Source: Bradyrhizobium sp. LHD-71
GTDB lineage: Bacteria; Pseudomonadota; Alphaproteobacteria; Rhizobiales; Xanthobacteraceae
NCBI RefSeq assembly: GCF_031157255.1
Contig: NZ_JAVIFX010000019.1
Coordinates: forward strand, 62,001 to 126,000
Direction: 5' to 3'
DNA: 64,000 nucleotides
Below are positions 24,558 to 32,658 of this stretch, in pieces. A program made the translations under genes and the position numbers. Position 1 is the stretch's first letter. Every line of letters begins with the position of its first letter. The notes beneath the pieces are model-generated. The model was not told where the DNA came from, ran no database searches, and was given only the letters and a program-made list of their open reading frames with translations.

Positions 24558-25160
24558 ATGAGCGTTACGACCCTGAAGCGCCCGCGCACCAAGCCCGCGG
24601 AAATCCGCCGCGAAGAGCTGATCGATGCGGCGCAGGCCCTGTTCCTCAGCAAGGGCTTTGACGCGACGAGCGTCGATGAAATCGTCAGGGCGGCGGACGT
24701 CGCCAAAGGCACGTTCTACTTTTACTTCAAAACCAAGGACGAGGTCCTGCAGGCGCTGCGGACGCGGTTCATCGAGGGATTCTGCTCGCGCGTCGAGGCG
24801 GCGGTCGAGCGTTGCGCAGCGGATGACTGGACCGGGCGCCTCGACGCGTGGATCGAGGCCGGCGTCAACGGCTACCTCGACGAATTCAAGCTGCATGACC
24901 TGGTCTTTCACGAATTCCACCCTTCGAACCGCCGCATGAAGCATGACAACCCGGTGATTGTGCATCTGAGAGCGCTGATCGAAGGCGGTGCGCGCGCGCG
25001 TGCATGGAGCGTCAAGCACCCGCACCTGACGGCCGTCATGTTGTTCAATGCACTTCATGGCGCCGTCGATGATGCGATCGTCTCGCCGACCAAGGTCGCG
25101 CGAAAGCCGTTGATCGCGGCGGTGCTGTCGTTCTGCCACCGCGCGCTCGGCCGGGAGTGA
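24558..25160 (+). CDS. TetR/AcrR-family regulator
   Basis: 200 residues. N-terminal helix-turn-helix: R-R-E-E-L-I-D-A-A-Q-A-L-F, G-F-D-A-T-S-V-D-E-I-V-R-A-A-D-V-A-K-G-T-F-Y-F-Y-F-K-T-K. The C-terminal ligand domain is family-specific and not predictive. It lies between the ABC pair and the TonB-receptor operon, all on the plus strand, so it may control either or both; the dyad at 20521-20541 is a candidate site. The start region is built from the right arm of a palindromic element, so the mRNA leader can fold over its own ribosome site. Confidence 0.9.
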   Translation: MSVTTLKRPRTKPAEIRREELIDAAQALFLSKGFDATSVDEIVRAADVAKGTFYFYFKTKDEVLQALRTRFIEGFCSRVEAAVERCAADDWTGRLDAWIEAGVNGYLDEFKLHDLVFHEFHPSNRRMKHDNPVIVHLRALIEGGARARAWSVKHPHLTAVMLFNALHGAVDDAIVSPTKVARKPLIAAVLSFCHRALGRE

Positions 25161-25187
25161 GGTTCGACAAAGCGCTTCGGGTGAAGC

Positions 25188-25229
25188 GTCTTCGGAAGAC
25201 CTCGGGTTCTCGCGACCATTCCCGAAGAC
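25188..25229 (+). other. Inverted repeats after the TetR gene
   Basis: GTCTTC-G-GAAGAC (25188-25200) and CCGAAGAC (25222-25229) can pair in more than one way. A hairpin without a T run; possibly a weak or Rho-dependent end of the TetR transcript. Confidence 0.3.
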
Positions 25230-25350
25230 CCGGGGTGCCGCGGCCGCGGCCGAGGTCGGCCTGACGCTGTAGATTGCTGACGTACCGCCGGCTCCAATTC
25301 CTCCAAGGATTCTCCGTTGACACTGGGCTTCCTCAGAAGCTACGAGGGAG

Positions 25351-25367
25351 ATGTTATATTATAACAT
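25351..25367. promoter_or_regulatory. Zur-box-like operator before the TonB receptor operon
   Basis: ATGTTATATTATAACAT: perfect 8-bp arms around a central T. It agrees at every position with the core of the proteobacterial zinc-repressor (Zur) box as I remember it, ATGTTATA-N-TATAACAT. A larger overlapping dyad GATGTTAT..ATAACATC spans 25350-25373. It is AT-rich in a GC-rich genome and sits 24-54 bp before the possible starts of the receptor gene, where a repressor would block transcription. Confidence 0.75.
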
Positions 25368-25420
25368 AACATCCACGACCCATCGGGGTGATGCGGTCGC
25401 AGTCGGTCACGGGGGCGCGA

Positions 25421-27760
25421 ATGAGCCGGAGTTTCACCTCTGCTCTGGGGCAGCACGCTGCTGCAATTGAGCCGGTCGGCAGGCGGGCGTGGAAGCTGCG
25501 CAACAGTTCTTCGCGAGCGTGGCGTTCAGTGCTGCTTTCGAGCGCGGCCATCATCGCCATCGGCGGACCTGCTTACGGTCAGAGCGTGCCACCCAATGCG
25601 GGTGATCAGAACGCGGTGCTGCTGGAAACCATCACCGTCACGGCTCCGGGACAAACTGCTGCAGCGCCGGCCGGCGCCGCGAGCGAGGTCTTCAACCCAC
25701 CGACCTTCCAGTCCCAACAGCGACGGTTCATGCGTCGCCCCGGCGCGGAGACGGTTGTGTCCGTCACCGAGCGGGATCCGGGCAAGCTGACCAGTTTGGG
25801 CGACGTGTTCGAGAAGACGCCTGGCGTGTTTGTGTCAGAAGGCGGCAATTTCATCTCGATGCGCGGCAGCGACATCGCAACCGACGGATCGCGCAGTGGT
25901 CGCGGGATCCGCGCCTATCTCGACGGCTTTCCGCTCGGCCGGACGGAGGCCGGCTTTACCAATCCGCTGATCGACCTGCTCGCGACCGATTACGTCGAGG
26001 TCTATCGTGGCGGCAACAGCCTCCGCTATGGCGCGATCGCAACGGGCGGCGCCCTCAACTTCGTCTCCAAGACCGGGCGCACTGCGCCAGGCAGCGGCGT
26101 GAGCCTGTTCGGTGGCAGCTTCGGCACTTTCCAGAGCCAGGTCGAGAACGGCGGCGTCAAAGGGCCCTTCGACTGGTACGCGCAAGGCAACTTCTTCAGC
26201 ACCGATAGTTTTCGTCAGCACACCGGTGAGGACAACTACCGCTTCAGCGGCAATGTCGGATGGCGTCCGGCGCCCAATATCGAGACCCGCACGTTCTTCG
26301 CCGCCGGCAAGGCGAAGCGCGACCTGGCCGAACCCATTCCGCTCGATCAGCTCGACGAGATACGCCGCATCGCGCCGGCCAACTCCTACCTCTTCAATGA
26401 ACGCCTCGACTTCGCCTACCAGCGCCTCGCCAATCGCACGGTCATCCGTGACGGCGACACGACCTATGAGGCGGGCGCGTATTTTCTCAACACGGCGCTC
26501 GATCATCTGCCATCGCCTTTTGCCGGCATCATCGATTACGGCTGGCGTGAGGGCGGTCTGTCGGGCCGGATCGAGCACAAGACATCGCTCGCCGGCCTGC
26601 CAACCGAGCTCGTCGGCGGTGTGCGCCTCGGCTATACGGCCGGCGACTTCGATCGCTACCAGCATCGCAACGCAGGCACCGACAAGGGCCGCCAGACTTA
26701 CGACTGGGCGTTTTCATCGTGGCTCGTCGAAAGCTACGGCGAGAGCGCCATCGAGGTGCTGCCGCGTGTGCGCCTGTTCACCGGCCTTCAGGGCGTGTTT
26801 ACGACACGCACGCTTGACGACGAATACAGAGGCGGGGCTGTTGCCGCAGTCGGGCCGACTGCGTCGGGCGGGCCACAGCCGGGGCGCATCGCCGGCCTCT
26901 TGGAATATGAGCGCGATTTTCAGGCGCTCAATCCAAAGATCGGGGTCAACTGGGAATATGCCCGGGACCATTTCATATTCGCGAATGTGACGCGCAGCTA
27001 TGAGGTGCCGGGCGGCGCCGATCTGAGCAACGTGCTGGAGACGCAAGGTCGAACCGGGAGAGTGCTGCCGGCCGTCGAAGCTCAGTCAGCCTGGACGTGG
27101 GAAACCGGCCTGCGCGGCGGCTGGGAGCGTTTCAAATACGACGTCACGTTCTATCATATGAAGCTGCGCAACGAGATCCTTACGCGGTGCGCAACCGAAA
27201 TCAGTCCTGCCTGCACCACGACGATTGCCTTCAACGCAGGCCGCACCGTTCACAACGGCGTCGAGCTCGGCCTGAAGACCGTTCCGTTCGTCGACGTCGT
27301 CCGGCCCGGCGACAGGATCTTCGCCAATGTCGTGTGGAATTATACGGATTTCCGCTTCGACGACGATCCGCGTTTCGGCGACCAGCAAATGCCGGTTATT
27401 CCAAGGCACCAGCTGTTCGGCGAGCTCGGATATCAGGATGCATCCGGATTCTATGCGTCGGTGAACGTGCGCCACCAGGGCGACCGGCGAGCAACGTTCG
27501 ACGGCTCGGGCGGCAACGCTTTCGTCGTTCCGGCCTATACGTTGCTCGGCGCGAAGGTCGGCTGGCACGCACCGGACGGCGTGTGGTCCGTGTTCGTCGA
27601 GGGCCGCAATCTGACGGATGTGGCCTACGTCTCGGAATTCGCCGCAACCCCGACCGTTCCCCTGACGCAGCAGGGCCCGCGGCTTGTAGCGAGCACCTCG
27701 CCGCAGGTGCGGCCGGGCGATGGGCGCGCCGTCTATGCCGGCATGTCGGTTCGTTTCTGA
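25421..27760 (+). CDS. TonB-dependent outer-membrane receptor
   Basis: 779 residues from ATG 25421 (GGGGG about 5 bp before); ATG 25391 is an alternative, but it lies only 18 bp from the Zur-like box. A hydrophobic signal segment ends P-A-Y-G-Q-S. The TonB box region reads L-L-E-T-I-T-V-T-A. The plug domain is recognisable from V-S-V-T-E-R through T-P-G-V-F-V and S-M-R-G-S-D to V-Y-R-G-G-N-S-L-R-Y-G. The beta-barrel ends in V-R-F with the terminal phenylalanine needed for outer-membrane assembly. First gene of the receptor/CobN-like/ExbB-like/DUF2149 operon. The likely cargo is a metal chelate or tetrapyrrole; zinc regulation is inferred from the operator. Confidence 0.93.
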   Translation: MSRSFTSALGQHAAAIEPVGRRAWKLRNSSSRAWRSVLLSSAAIIAIGGPAYGQSVPPNAGDQNAVLLETITVTAPGQTAAAPAGAASEVFNPPTFQSQQRRFMRRPGAETVVSVTERDPGKLTSLGDVFEKTPGVFVSEGGNFISMRGSDIATDGSRSGRGIRAYLDGFPLGRTEAGFTNPLIDLLATDYVEVYRGGNSLRYGAIATGGALNFVSKTGRTAPGSGVSLFGGSFGTFQSQVENGGVKGPFDWYAQGNFFSTDSFRQHTGEDNYRFSGNVGWRPAPNIETRTFFAAGKAKRDLAEPIPLDQLDEIRRIAPANSYLFNERLDFAYQRLANRTVIRDGDTTYEAGAYFLNTALDHLPSPFAGIIDYGWREGGLSGRIEHKTSLAGLPTELVGGVRLGYTAGDFDRYQHRNAGTDKGRQTYDWAFSSWLVESYGESAIEVLPRVRLFTGLQGVFTTRTLDDEYRGGAVAAVGPTASGGPQPGRIAGLLEYERDFQALNPKIGVNWEYARDHFIFANVTRSYEVPGGADLSNVLETQGRTGRVLPAVEAQSAWTWETGLRGGWERFKYDVTFYHMKLRNEILTRCATEISPACTTTIAFNAGRTVHNGVELGLKTVPFVDVVRPGDRIFANVVWNYTDFRFDDDPRFGDQQMPVIPRHQLFGELGYQDASGFYASVNVRHQGDRRATFDGSGGNAFVVPAYTLLGAKVGWHAPDGVWSVFVEGRNLTDVAYVSEFAATPTVPLTQQGPRLVASTSPQVRPGDGRAVYAGMSVRF

Positions 27761-27761
27761 C

Positions 27762-30700
27762 ATGTCGCCCGTGCACCGTTGCCTGTTGATCCTGACCGTC
27801 CTGCTCGGCGGATGGATGAATACACCAGCCATCGCACAAGGCGCTGCGATCTCGGCGAAGCCGCGCGTCCGCATCGTCACGGTTGATTTCGTGCTGCCGG
27901 GGAAGTTCGACAAGCTCGCCCGTTTCGCGGCAAGCGCAGGTCTCGACCTCGAACGCGTCTCTGTCGACAGCGCGACCGGGCAGCCGAAGGATTGGCAACC
28001 GAAGGATTGGCTGTCCGATGCGGATCTCGTCATCCTCGACACGCCGCGCCCGATGGACATGGCGAAGGTCCAGGAGCGGCTCGCTTCAGTCCTCGGCGGG
28101 AGCCGTGTGCCCTGGATCCGTGTCGGCGGAGCTCCGCCGACGTTCGGCAATCTGTCGGCGCAGCATGCACAGCGCCTCATCGCCTATTATGCCAACGGCG
28201 GCGAGAGAAATCTGCGCACGCTCTTCGCCTATGTCAGGGCCTTTCGGGACGGTGCGGATGTCGGTGCAATGCCACAGCCTGCTGCGCTGCCGGCGACCGG
28301 TTTCTATCACCCCGGAGCGCCCGCCATCTTCGACAACCCGGACGCCTATCTGCAGTGGGGGAGGGATCGCTGGAAAGCGGACGCGCCCCGGGTGGCCTTC
28401 GCGATCTATGGGGGCCTGATCGCCGGCATGGAAACCCGGGTGATCGACGCGCTGGTCGCCAGGAGCGAAGCGCAAGGCATGCTGCCACTGGTCTTCTGGT
28501 TCGAGGCGGCCGATCCGGATGCGCTCCAGAAGCTGCTTCGGCCCGCCAAAGCGGACGTTCTCGTCATCGCGACCCATCTGCAGAACGGTCCTGCGCGCAA
28601 GCAGGAATTTCTGAAGCTGAACATCCCGGTGCTGCAGACCGTCAGTTATCGTGAGGGGGACGCGAATGCCTGGGCCATGGCGGCCAGCGGCATGCCGTCG
28701 CGCCTCGTTGCACCGTTCCTGGCTTTGCCTGAAAGCTGGGGTGTCAGCGATCCGATGGTGATCGACGCGGTGCAGAACGGCGAGCCGGTGCCGATGCCCG
28801 ACCAGCTCGAGGCGTTGCTCGCGAAAGCCGCACGGCTTGCCGCGCTTCGGCGTAAGCCTGCGGTGGACAAGCGCCTGGCCTTGATGTTCTGGAATTATCC
28901 GCCTGGTGAGAAGAATGTCTCCGCGTCGAACCTCAACGTTCCGCGAAGTCTCGAAAAGCTTAGCCGTGCGCTTGCGGATGCCGGCTACGATGTGCCGCCA
29001 ACCCCCGAGGCACGGTTGATCCACGCGGCGCAATCGATGCTCGGCGCAGTGTACCGTCCTGAAAAGCTCGAAGGCCTGCTCGCCGATGGGCTGGCTGTCA
29101 CCGTGTCCCTCGCTCGCTATCGCGCCTGGCTCGAGTCTCTGCCGGCGCGACGGAGGGATGAGATCCTGGCGCGCTGGGGCGCGCCCGAGACCGCGGCCGA
29201 TGTCATCGATGTCGGCGGCGAAAAGCAGTTCATCATCCCGCGTCTTGAGATCGGCAAGCTCGTGATCATGCCCCAGCTCCCGCGCAGCGGCCGTCCGGGC
29301 GCCGACTACCACGATGCCGGCCTGCCGCCTGGCCATGCCTACCTGGCCGCGTATCTCTACGTGCGCGAGATCGCCGAAGCCGACGCGCTGATTCACTTTG
29401 GCACCCACGGCACACAGGAATGGACGCCCGGTAAAGATCGGGGACTTGCAGTCAACGACTACCCCTACGTCGCTGTCGGCGACCTGCCGGTGTTTTATCC
29501 CTATATCCAGGACAACATCGCCGAGGCGATCCAGGCCAAGCGACGCGGACGCGCGGTCACGGTCAGCCATCAGACGCCGCCCTTCGCGCCGGCGGGGCTC
29601 TATGACGAGCTGCGCGATCTGCACGCCAGGATCCACGAATATGTCCAACTCGACGAGGGCGCCGTCCGCGACCGCACGGCGGCTCAAATTCGCGAGCTCG
29701 CGATCCGCAGCAATTTGCATCGCGACATGAGCTGGGATGAGGCGGCGATTGAAAGAGATTTCCAGGCGTTCCTGTCGGCGCTGCACGACCACGTGCACGA
29801 TCTCGCGCGCCAGGCCATGCCGCTCGGTCTGCACACGTTCGGCGAGGCCGCCGCGCCCGAGCATCGTCTGATGACGGTGATGCAGCAACTCGGCGAACCG
29901 TTCTACCGGAGCGTGGGTGCTGAACCGGATGAGTTCTTCGCCGTCGACTTCAAGGCGTTGCAGAACAGCGCGCCATACCGGCTGTTGCAGCGCCATCTCC
30001 GCGACGCGGTCCCCACCACGGAGATCGCCGATGTCGAGCTCCGCGCACAGCTCGAGCGCGCGGCCGGGCTTGACCGCCATCTTGCGCAAACGGGCGAGAT
30101 CGAGGCGCTGCTGTCAGGGCTCGCCGGAGGCCTTGTCGTTCCGGGACCGGGCGGCGATCCGATCCGCAATCCGGAGGTGCCGAGCGGACGCAACCTCTTT
30201 CCGTTCGAGCCGGACAAGATTCCGACGCAGGCTGCATATGAGGCTGGCGGCAAGGCATTGCAGCAGCTGCTTGCCGCCTATCAGGCCGAACACAACGGAG
30301 CGATGCCGGAAAAACTCGCGTTCAGCCTGTGGTCCGGAGAAACCATGCGCCATCTCGGGGTCGTCGAGAGCCAGATTCTGCATGCGCTTGGCTTGCGTCC
30401 GGTCTGGAATGAGGGCGGGCGCGTCACCGCTATTGAGATCATTCCGGTCAGTGAGCTCGGGCGGCCGCGCATCGACGCCGTGCTTCAGGTGACGAGCGTC
30501 TATCGCGATCAGTTCGATGGCTTCATGCGTCTCCTGGCGGGGGCGATCGAAAGGCTTGCAGCGTTACCCGAACCGGATAGCGTCATCACGCGCAATACGA
30601 TGGCGGTCGCAAGGACGCTTCAAGCAGGCGGCATGAACGCACCGCGCGCTACGCAGCTCGCAGCGCTGCGCATCTTCAGCAACGAGGCTGGCGATTACGG

Positions 30701-31715
30701 CACGAGCTTGCCCGGTGCGACGCTCAACTCGACATCGTGGGACGAGGAGGCGCCGCTCGCGAGAGCCTTCCTGTCGAAATTGCAACATGCCTACGGCAGC
30801 AAGGACTGGGGCGTGCGGATCGAAGGCGGAAATCTCTTTGCCGAGCAGTTGAAGGGGACACAGGCGGCCGTCCTGTCCCGCTCGTCGAAACTTCACGGCA
30901 TCCTGTCCACCGACCACCCGTTTGAATATCTCGGCGGACTGTCGCTCGCGGTCCGCCACCTGGATGGGCGCAGCCCGTCCCTCTACGTCGCCGATCTGCG
31001 TGAGCAGACATCTCGCGTGACCTCGGCCGCGCGGTTTCTCGCCGACGAGATGCGCACGCGCTATTTGAGCCCTCACTGGATCACCGCCATGCAGCGCGAG
31101 GGATACGCCGGCACGCTCGAAGTCCTCAACGCCGTCAACAATCTCTGGGGTTGGCAGGTGACGGATCCGGTAACGGTGCGCGCGGATCAATGGCAATCGG
31201 TGCACGATACCTTCGTCCGCGATATGCGCCATCTCGATGTGCCCGAGTGGTTCGCGCAGCATAATCCGACCGCGCAGGCGCAGGTGATCGAACGGATGGT
31301 CGAGGCGATCCGCAAGGGCTATTGGGACGCCGCCGAACAGACGCGTCGCGAACTCGTCGAGCGCTGGCGCGAGCTCAGCGAGCGTCACGCCGTCAATGTC
31401 GGCGAGCCGGCGACGCGTGCCTTCATTGCAGAGATGGCTTCGGGCTTTGGCCTGCAGCCCGCTTCGATTGCCGGCCCTGCGCCGGCCCGAACCACGGATG
31501 CTGCGAATGACGGGGCGGTCAGCGGCGGCCATCAGGTTCGCGGCGCTGTGTTGCAGCCCTCGCCGCCGTCGGCGGGTCGCGGCGCCTCGGACTGGCCGAC
31601 CCAACTCGCTCTGGCGCTGCTGCTGATCTGCCTGTTCGCAGGCGCGGCCGCGCAATTGAGATCCAATGCACAGTTGAACAATTCACAGTTGAATTCAGCA
31701 GGACTGAAGACGTGA
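27762..31715 (+). CDS. CobN-like chelatase-family protein, exported and membrane-anchored
   Basis: 1317 residues of the CobN/BchH (cobaltochelatase/magnesium chelatase large subunit) family. The family core I-H-F-G-T-H-G-T-Q-E-W-T-P-G-K begins near residue 544 (H545), followed by Y-I-Q-D-N-I-A-E-A and later L-S-G. Unlike cytoplasmic CobN it starts with a signal peptide (L-L-I-L-T-V-L-L-G-G-W-M, cleavage near A-I-A-Q) and ends with one hydrophobic helix (about residues 1281-1298) plus a short polar tail, so the bulk is predicted in the periplasm. Begins 1 bp after the receptor stop and overlaps the ExbB-like gene by 4 bp. No AAA+ partner subunits are nearby. Related in layout to HmuS of Bacteroidetes haem loci and to zinc-repressed CobN-like genes of Pseudomonas (from memory). 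Activity could be metal insertion, removal, or chelate binding. Confidence 0.9.
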   Translation: MSPVHRCLLILTVLLGGWMNTPAIAQGAAISAKPRVRIVTVDFVLPGKFDKLARFAASAGLDLERVSVDSATGQPKDWQPKDWLSDADLVILDTPRPMDMAKVQERLASVLGGSRVPWIRVGGAPPTFGNLSAQHAQRLIAYYANGGERNLRTLFAYVRAFRDGADVGAMPQPAALPATGFYHPGAPAIFDNPDAYLQWGRDRWKADAPRVAFAIYGGLIAGMETRVIDALVARSEAQGMLPLVFWFEAADPDALQKLLRPAKADVLVIATHLQNGPARKQEFLKLNIPVLQTVSYREGDANAWAMAASGMPSRLVAPFLALPESWGVSDPMVIDAVQNGEPVPMPDQLEALLAKAARLAALRRKPAVDKRLALMFWNYPPGEKNVSASNLNVPRSLEKLSRALADAGYDVPPTPEARLIHAAQSMLGAVYRPEKLEGLLADGLAVTVSLARYRAWLESLPARRRDEILARWGAPETAADVIDVGGEKQFIIPRLEIGKLVIMPQLPRSGRPGADYHDAGLPPGHAYLAAYLYVREIAEADALIHFGTHGTQEWTPGKDRGLAVNDYPYVAVGDLPVFYPYIQDNIAEAIQAKRRGRAVTVSHQTPPFAPAGLYDELRDLHARIHEYVQLDEGAVRDRTAAQIRELAIRSNLHRDMSWDEAAIERDFQAFLSALHDHVHDLARQAMPLGLHTFGEAAAPEHRLMTVMQQLGEPFYRSVGAEPDEFFAVDFKALQNSAPYRLLQRHLRDAVPTTEIADVELRAQLERAAGLDRHLAQTGEIEALLSGLAGGLVVPGPGGDPIRNPEVPSGRNLFPFEPDKIPTQAAYEAGGKALQQLLAAYQAEHNGAMPEKLAFSLWSGETMRHLGVVESQILHALGLRPVWNEGGRVTAIEIIPVSELGRPRIDAVLQVTSVYRDQFDGFMRLLAGAIERLAALPEPDSVITRNTMAVARTLQAGGMNAPRATQLAALRIFSNEAGDYGTSLPGATLNSTSWDEEAPLARAFLSKLQHAYGSKDWGVRIEGGNLFAEQLKGTQAAVLSRSSKLHGILSTDHPFEYLGGLSLAVRHLDGRSPSLYVADLREQTSRVTSAARFLADEMRTRYLSPHWITAMQREGYAGTLEVLNAVNNLWGWQVTDPVTVRADQWQSVHDTFVRDMRHLDVPEWFAQHNPTAQAQVIERMVEAIRKGYWDAAEQTRRELVERWRELSERHAVNVGEPATRAFIAEMASGFGLQPASIAGPAPARTTDAANDGAVSGGHQVRGAVLQPSPPSAGRGASDWPTQLALALLLICLFAGAAAQLRSNAQLNNSQLNSAGLKT

Positions 31716-32188
31716 CGACGCTGGAATCCGGACTCTTCGAACTCTCCAAGCTCTTTCTGGCTCCGGTGCTGACGCTGATCGTTCTGGCGCTCGCCTACGC
31801 GTTCATCGTCCTCGGCGCTTTCGTGACCGAAGCATGGCAGCGCCAAAGAGGAACGTATCGCTCGCGTCTCGCCGCCTATCAGGCGGCAAGCCAGGTCGGC
31901 AGCGACGATCTCGAACTCTGGATCCTGCAGCGGCTGGAATGGCTGCGGATCGTTTCGCGCAGCACGCCGATGCTTGGGCTCGTTGCCACGATGATTCCGA
32001 TGGGGCCGGCGCTGCTGGCGCTTTCCAACAACGATGCCAAGGCGATCGGCGAAAATCTCGTGGTCGCGTTCTCGGCGGTGATCCTGGCCTTGATCAGCGC
32101 CTCCATCACTTTCGTCATCTCGACCGTGCGCCGCCGCTGGTTGCTGCAGGAGCTGCGCGCGATCGAGCGCAAGCGGGAGGCGAGCTGA
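31712..32188 (+). CDS. Small MotA/TolQ/ExbB-family proton channel protein
   Basis: 158 residues, shorter than typical ExbB (about 240). Three hydrophobic helices at about 13-37, 81-103 and 114-140; the second contains S-T-P-M-L-G-L-V-A-T-M-I-P-M-G, the usual TolQ/ExbB helix pattern, and the third A-F-S-A-V-I-L-A-L-I. It starts with GTG inside the stop of the CobN-like gene and ends in TGATG with the DUF2149 gene. It probably forms an inner-membrane ion channel with the DUF2149 protein and transmits proton-motive force to the CobN-like protein or receptor. No TonB gene is present in the window. Confidence 0.87.
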   Translation: MTTLESGLFELSKLFLAPVLTLIVLALAYAFIVLGAFVTEAWQRQRGTYRSRLAAYQAASQVGSDDLELWILQRLEWLRIVSRSTPMLGLVATMIPMGPALLALSNNDAKAIGENLVVAFSAVILALISASITFVISTVRRRWLLQELRAIERKREAS

Positions 32189-32529
32189 TGCGATTTCTCA
32201 CGGAAGACGACGGCGACGATCCCATTCTCTCGCTCGTCAACATGATCGACATCTTTCTCGTCGTCGTGGCGATGCTGATGGTCATCATCGTGAACAATCC
32301 GCTCAATCCGTTCAGCAGCAAGAACGTCGTGGTGGTCGAAAATCCCGGCCAGGCGGATATGCGAATCAACATCAAGGAGGGCGAGGTGCTGGCGCGCTAT
32401 GAGTCCAGCGGCGAGATCGGCGAGGGGAAGGGCGTGCGCGCCGGTGTCACCTACCGACTTTCTGACGGACGCATGATCTACGTCCCGGAGACGCGTCCGG
32501 AGTCCGACTCTGGTTCGTCCAAACGCTAG
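32188..32529 (+). CDS. DUF2149 protein, ExbD-like
   Basis: 113 residues. An acidic cytoplasmic N-terminus (E-D-D-G-D-D-P) leads into L-V-N-M-I-D-I-F-L-V-V-V-A-M-L-M-V-I, one helix with a buried aspartate (D21) placed as in the proton-carrying helix of ExbD/TolR. A short periplasmic part follows (G-E-V-L-A-R-Y-E, then G-V-T-Y-R-L-S-D-G-R-M-I-Y-V-P-E). DUF2149 genes typically sit beside CobN-like and MotA/TolQ/ExbB genes. The start overlaps the ExbB-like stop by 1 bp. The TAG stop is part of a CTAG that begins the next repeat. Inferred role: stator partner of the ExbB-like protein. Confidence 0.88.
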   Translation: MRFLTEDDGDDPILSLVNMIDIFLVVVAMLMVIIVNNPLNPFSSKNVVVVENPGQADMRINIKEGEVLARYESSGEIGEGKGVRAGVTYRLSDGRMIYVPETRPESDSGSSKR

Positions 32530-32630
32530 AGCATTTTCCGGAAAAGTGGATACCGGTTTTCCGCAGAAATGCGATCAAACAAACGAATCTAGAGCGCTTT
32601 CCGATCCGACTTAATCGGAAAGCGCTCTAG
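32526..32630 (+). repeat. Rhizobial-type palindromic repeat, two CTAG-bounded hairpins
   Basis: The first part (GCATTTTCCGGAAAAGTGG..CCGGTTTTCCGC..AAATGC) is an imperfect hairpin between CTAG 32526 and CTAG 32589. The second is a perfect 17-bp stem, CTAGAGCGCTTTCCGAT (32589-32605) with its complement at 32614-32630 around an 8-base loop. Sequences like this are common in Bradyrhizobiaceae. It also closes the receptor/CobN operon and may act as a transcript end or stabiliser. Confidence 0.85.
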
Positions 32631-32658
32631 GGCGCGCTACGGAGTGTTGGTCGCGATA

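Noticed and set aside
25045-25323. Minus-strand frame across the region before the TonB receptor
   Set aside because: Overlaps the TetR gene, is Arg/Ser/Thr-rich with no conserved pattern, and would read out of the operator region.
28086-30089. 667-codon minus-strand open frame opposite the CobN-like gene
   Set aside because: Shadow frame of high-GC coding DNA; Arg/His/Asp-rich with no domain, while the plus frame has clear family motifs.
10459-31715. CobN-like gene plus cobT as parts of one aerobic cobaltochelatase
   Set aside because: The cobT here is the phosphoribosyltransferase, not the chelatase subunit, and the CobN-like protein is exported; they belong to different systems.
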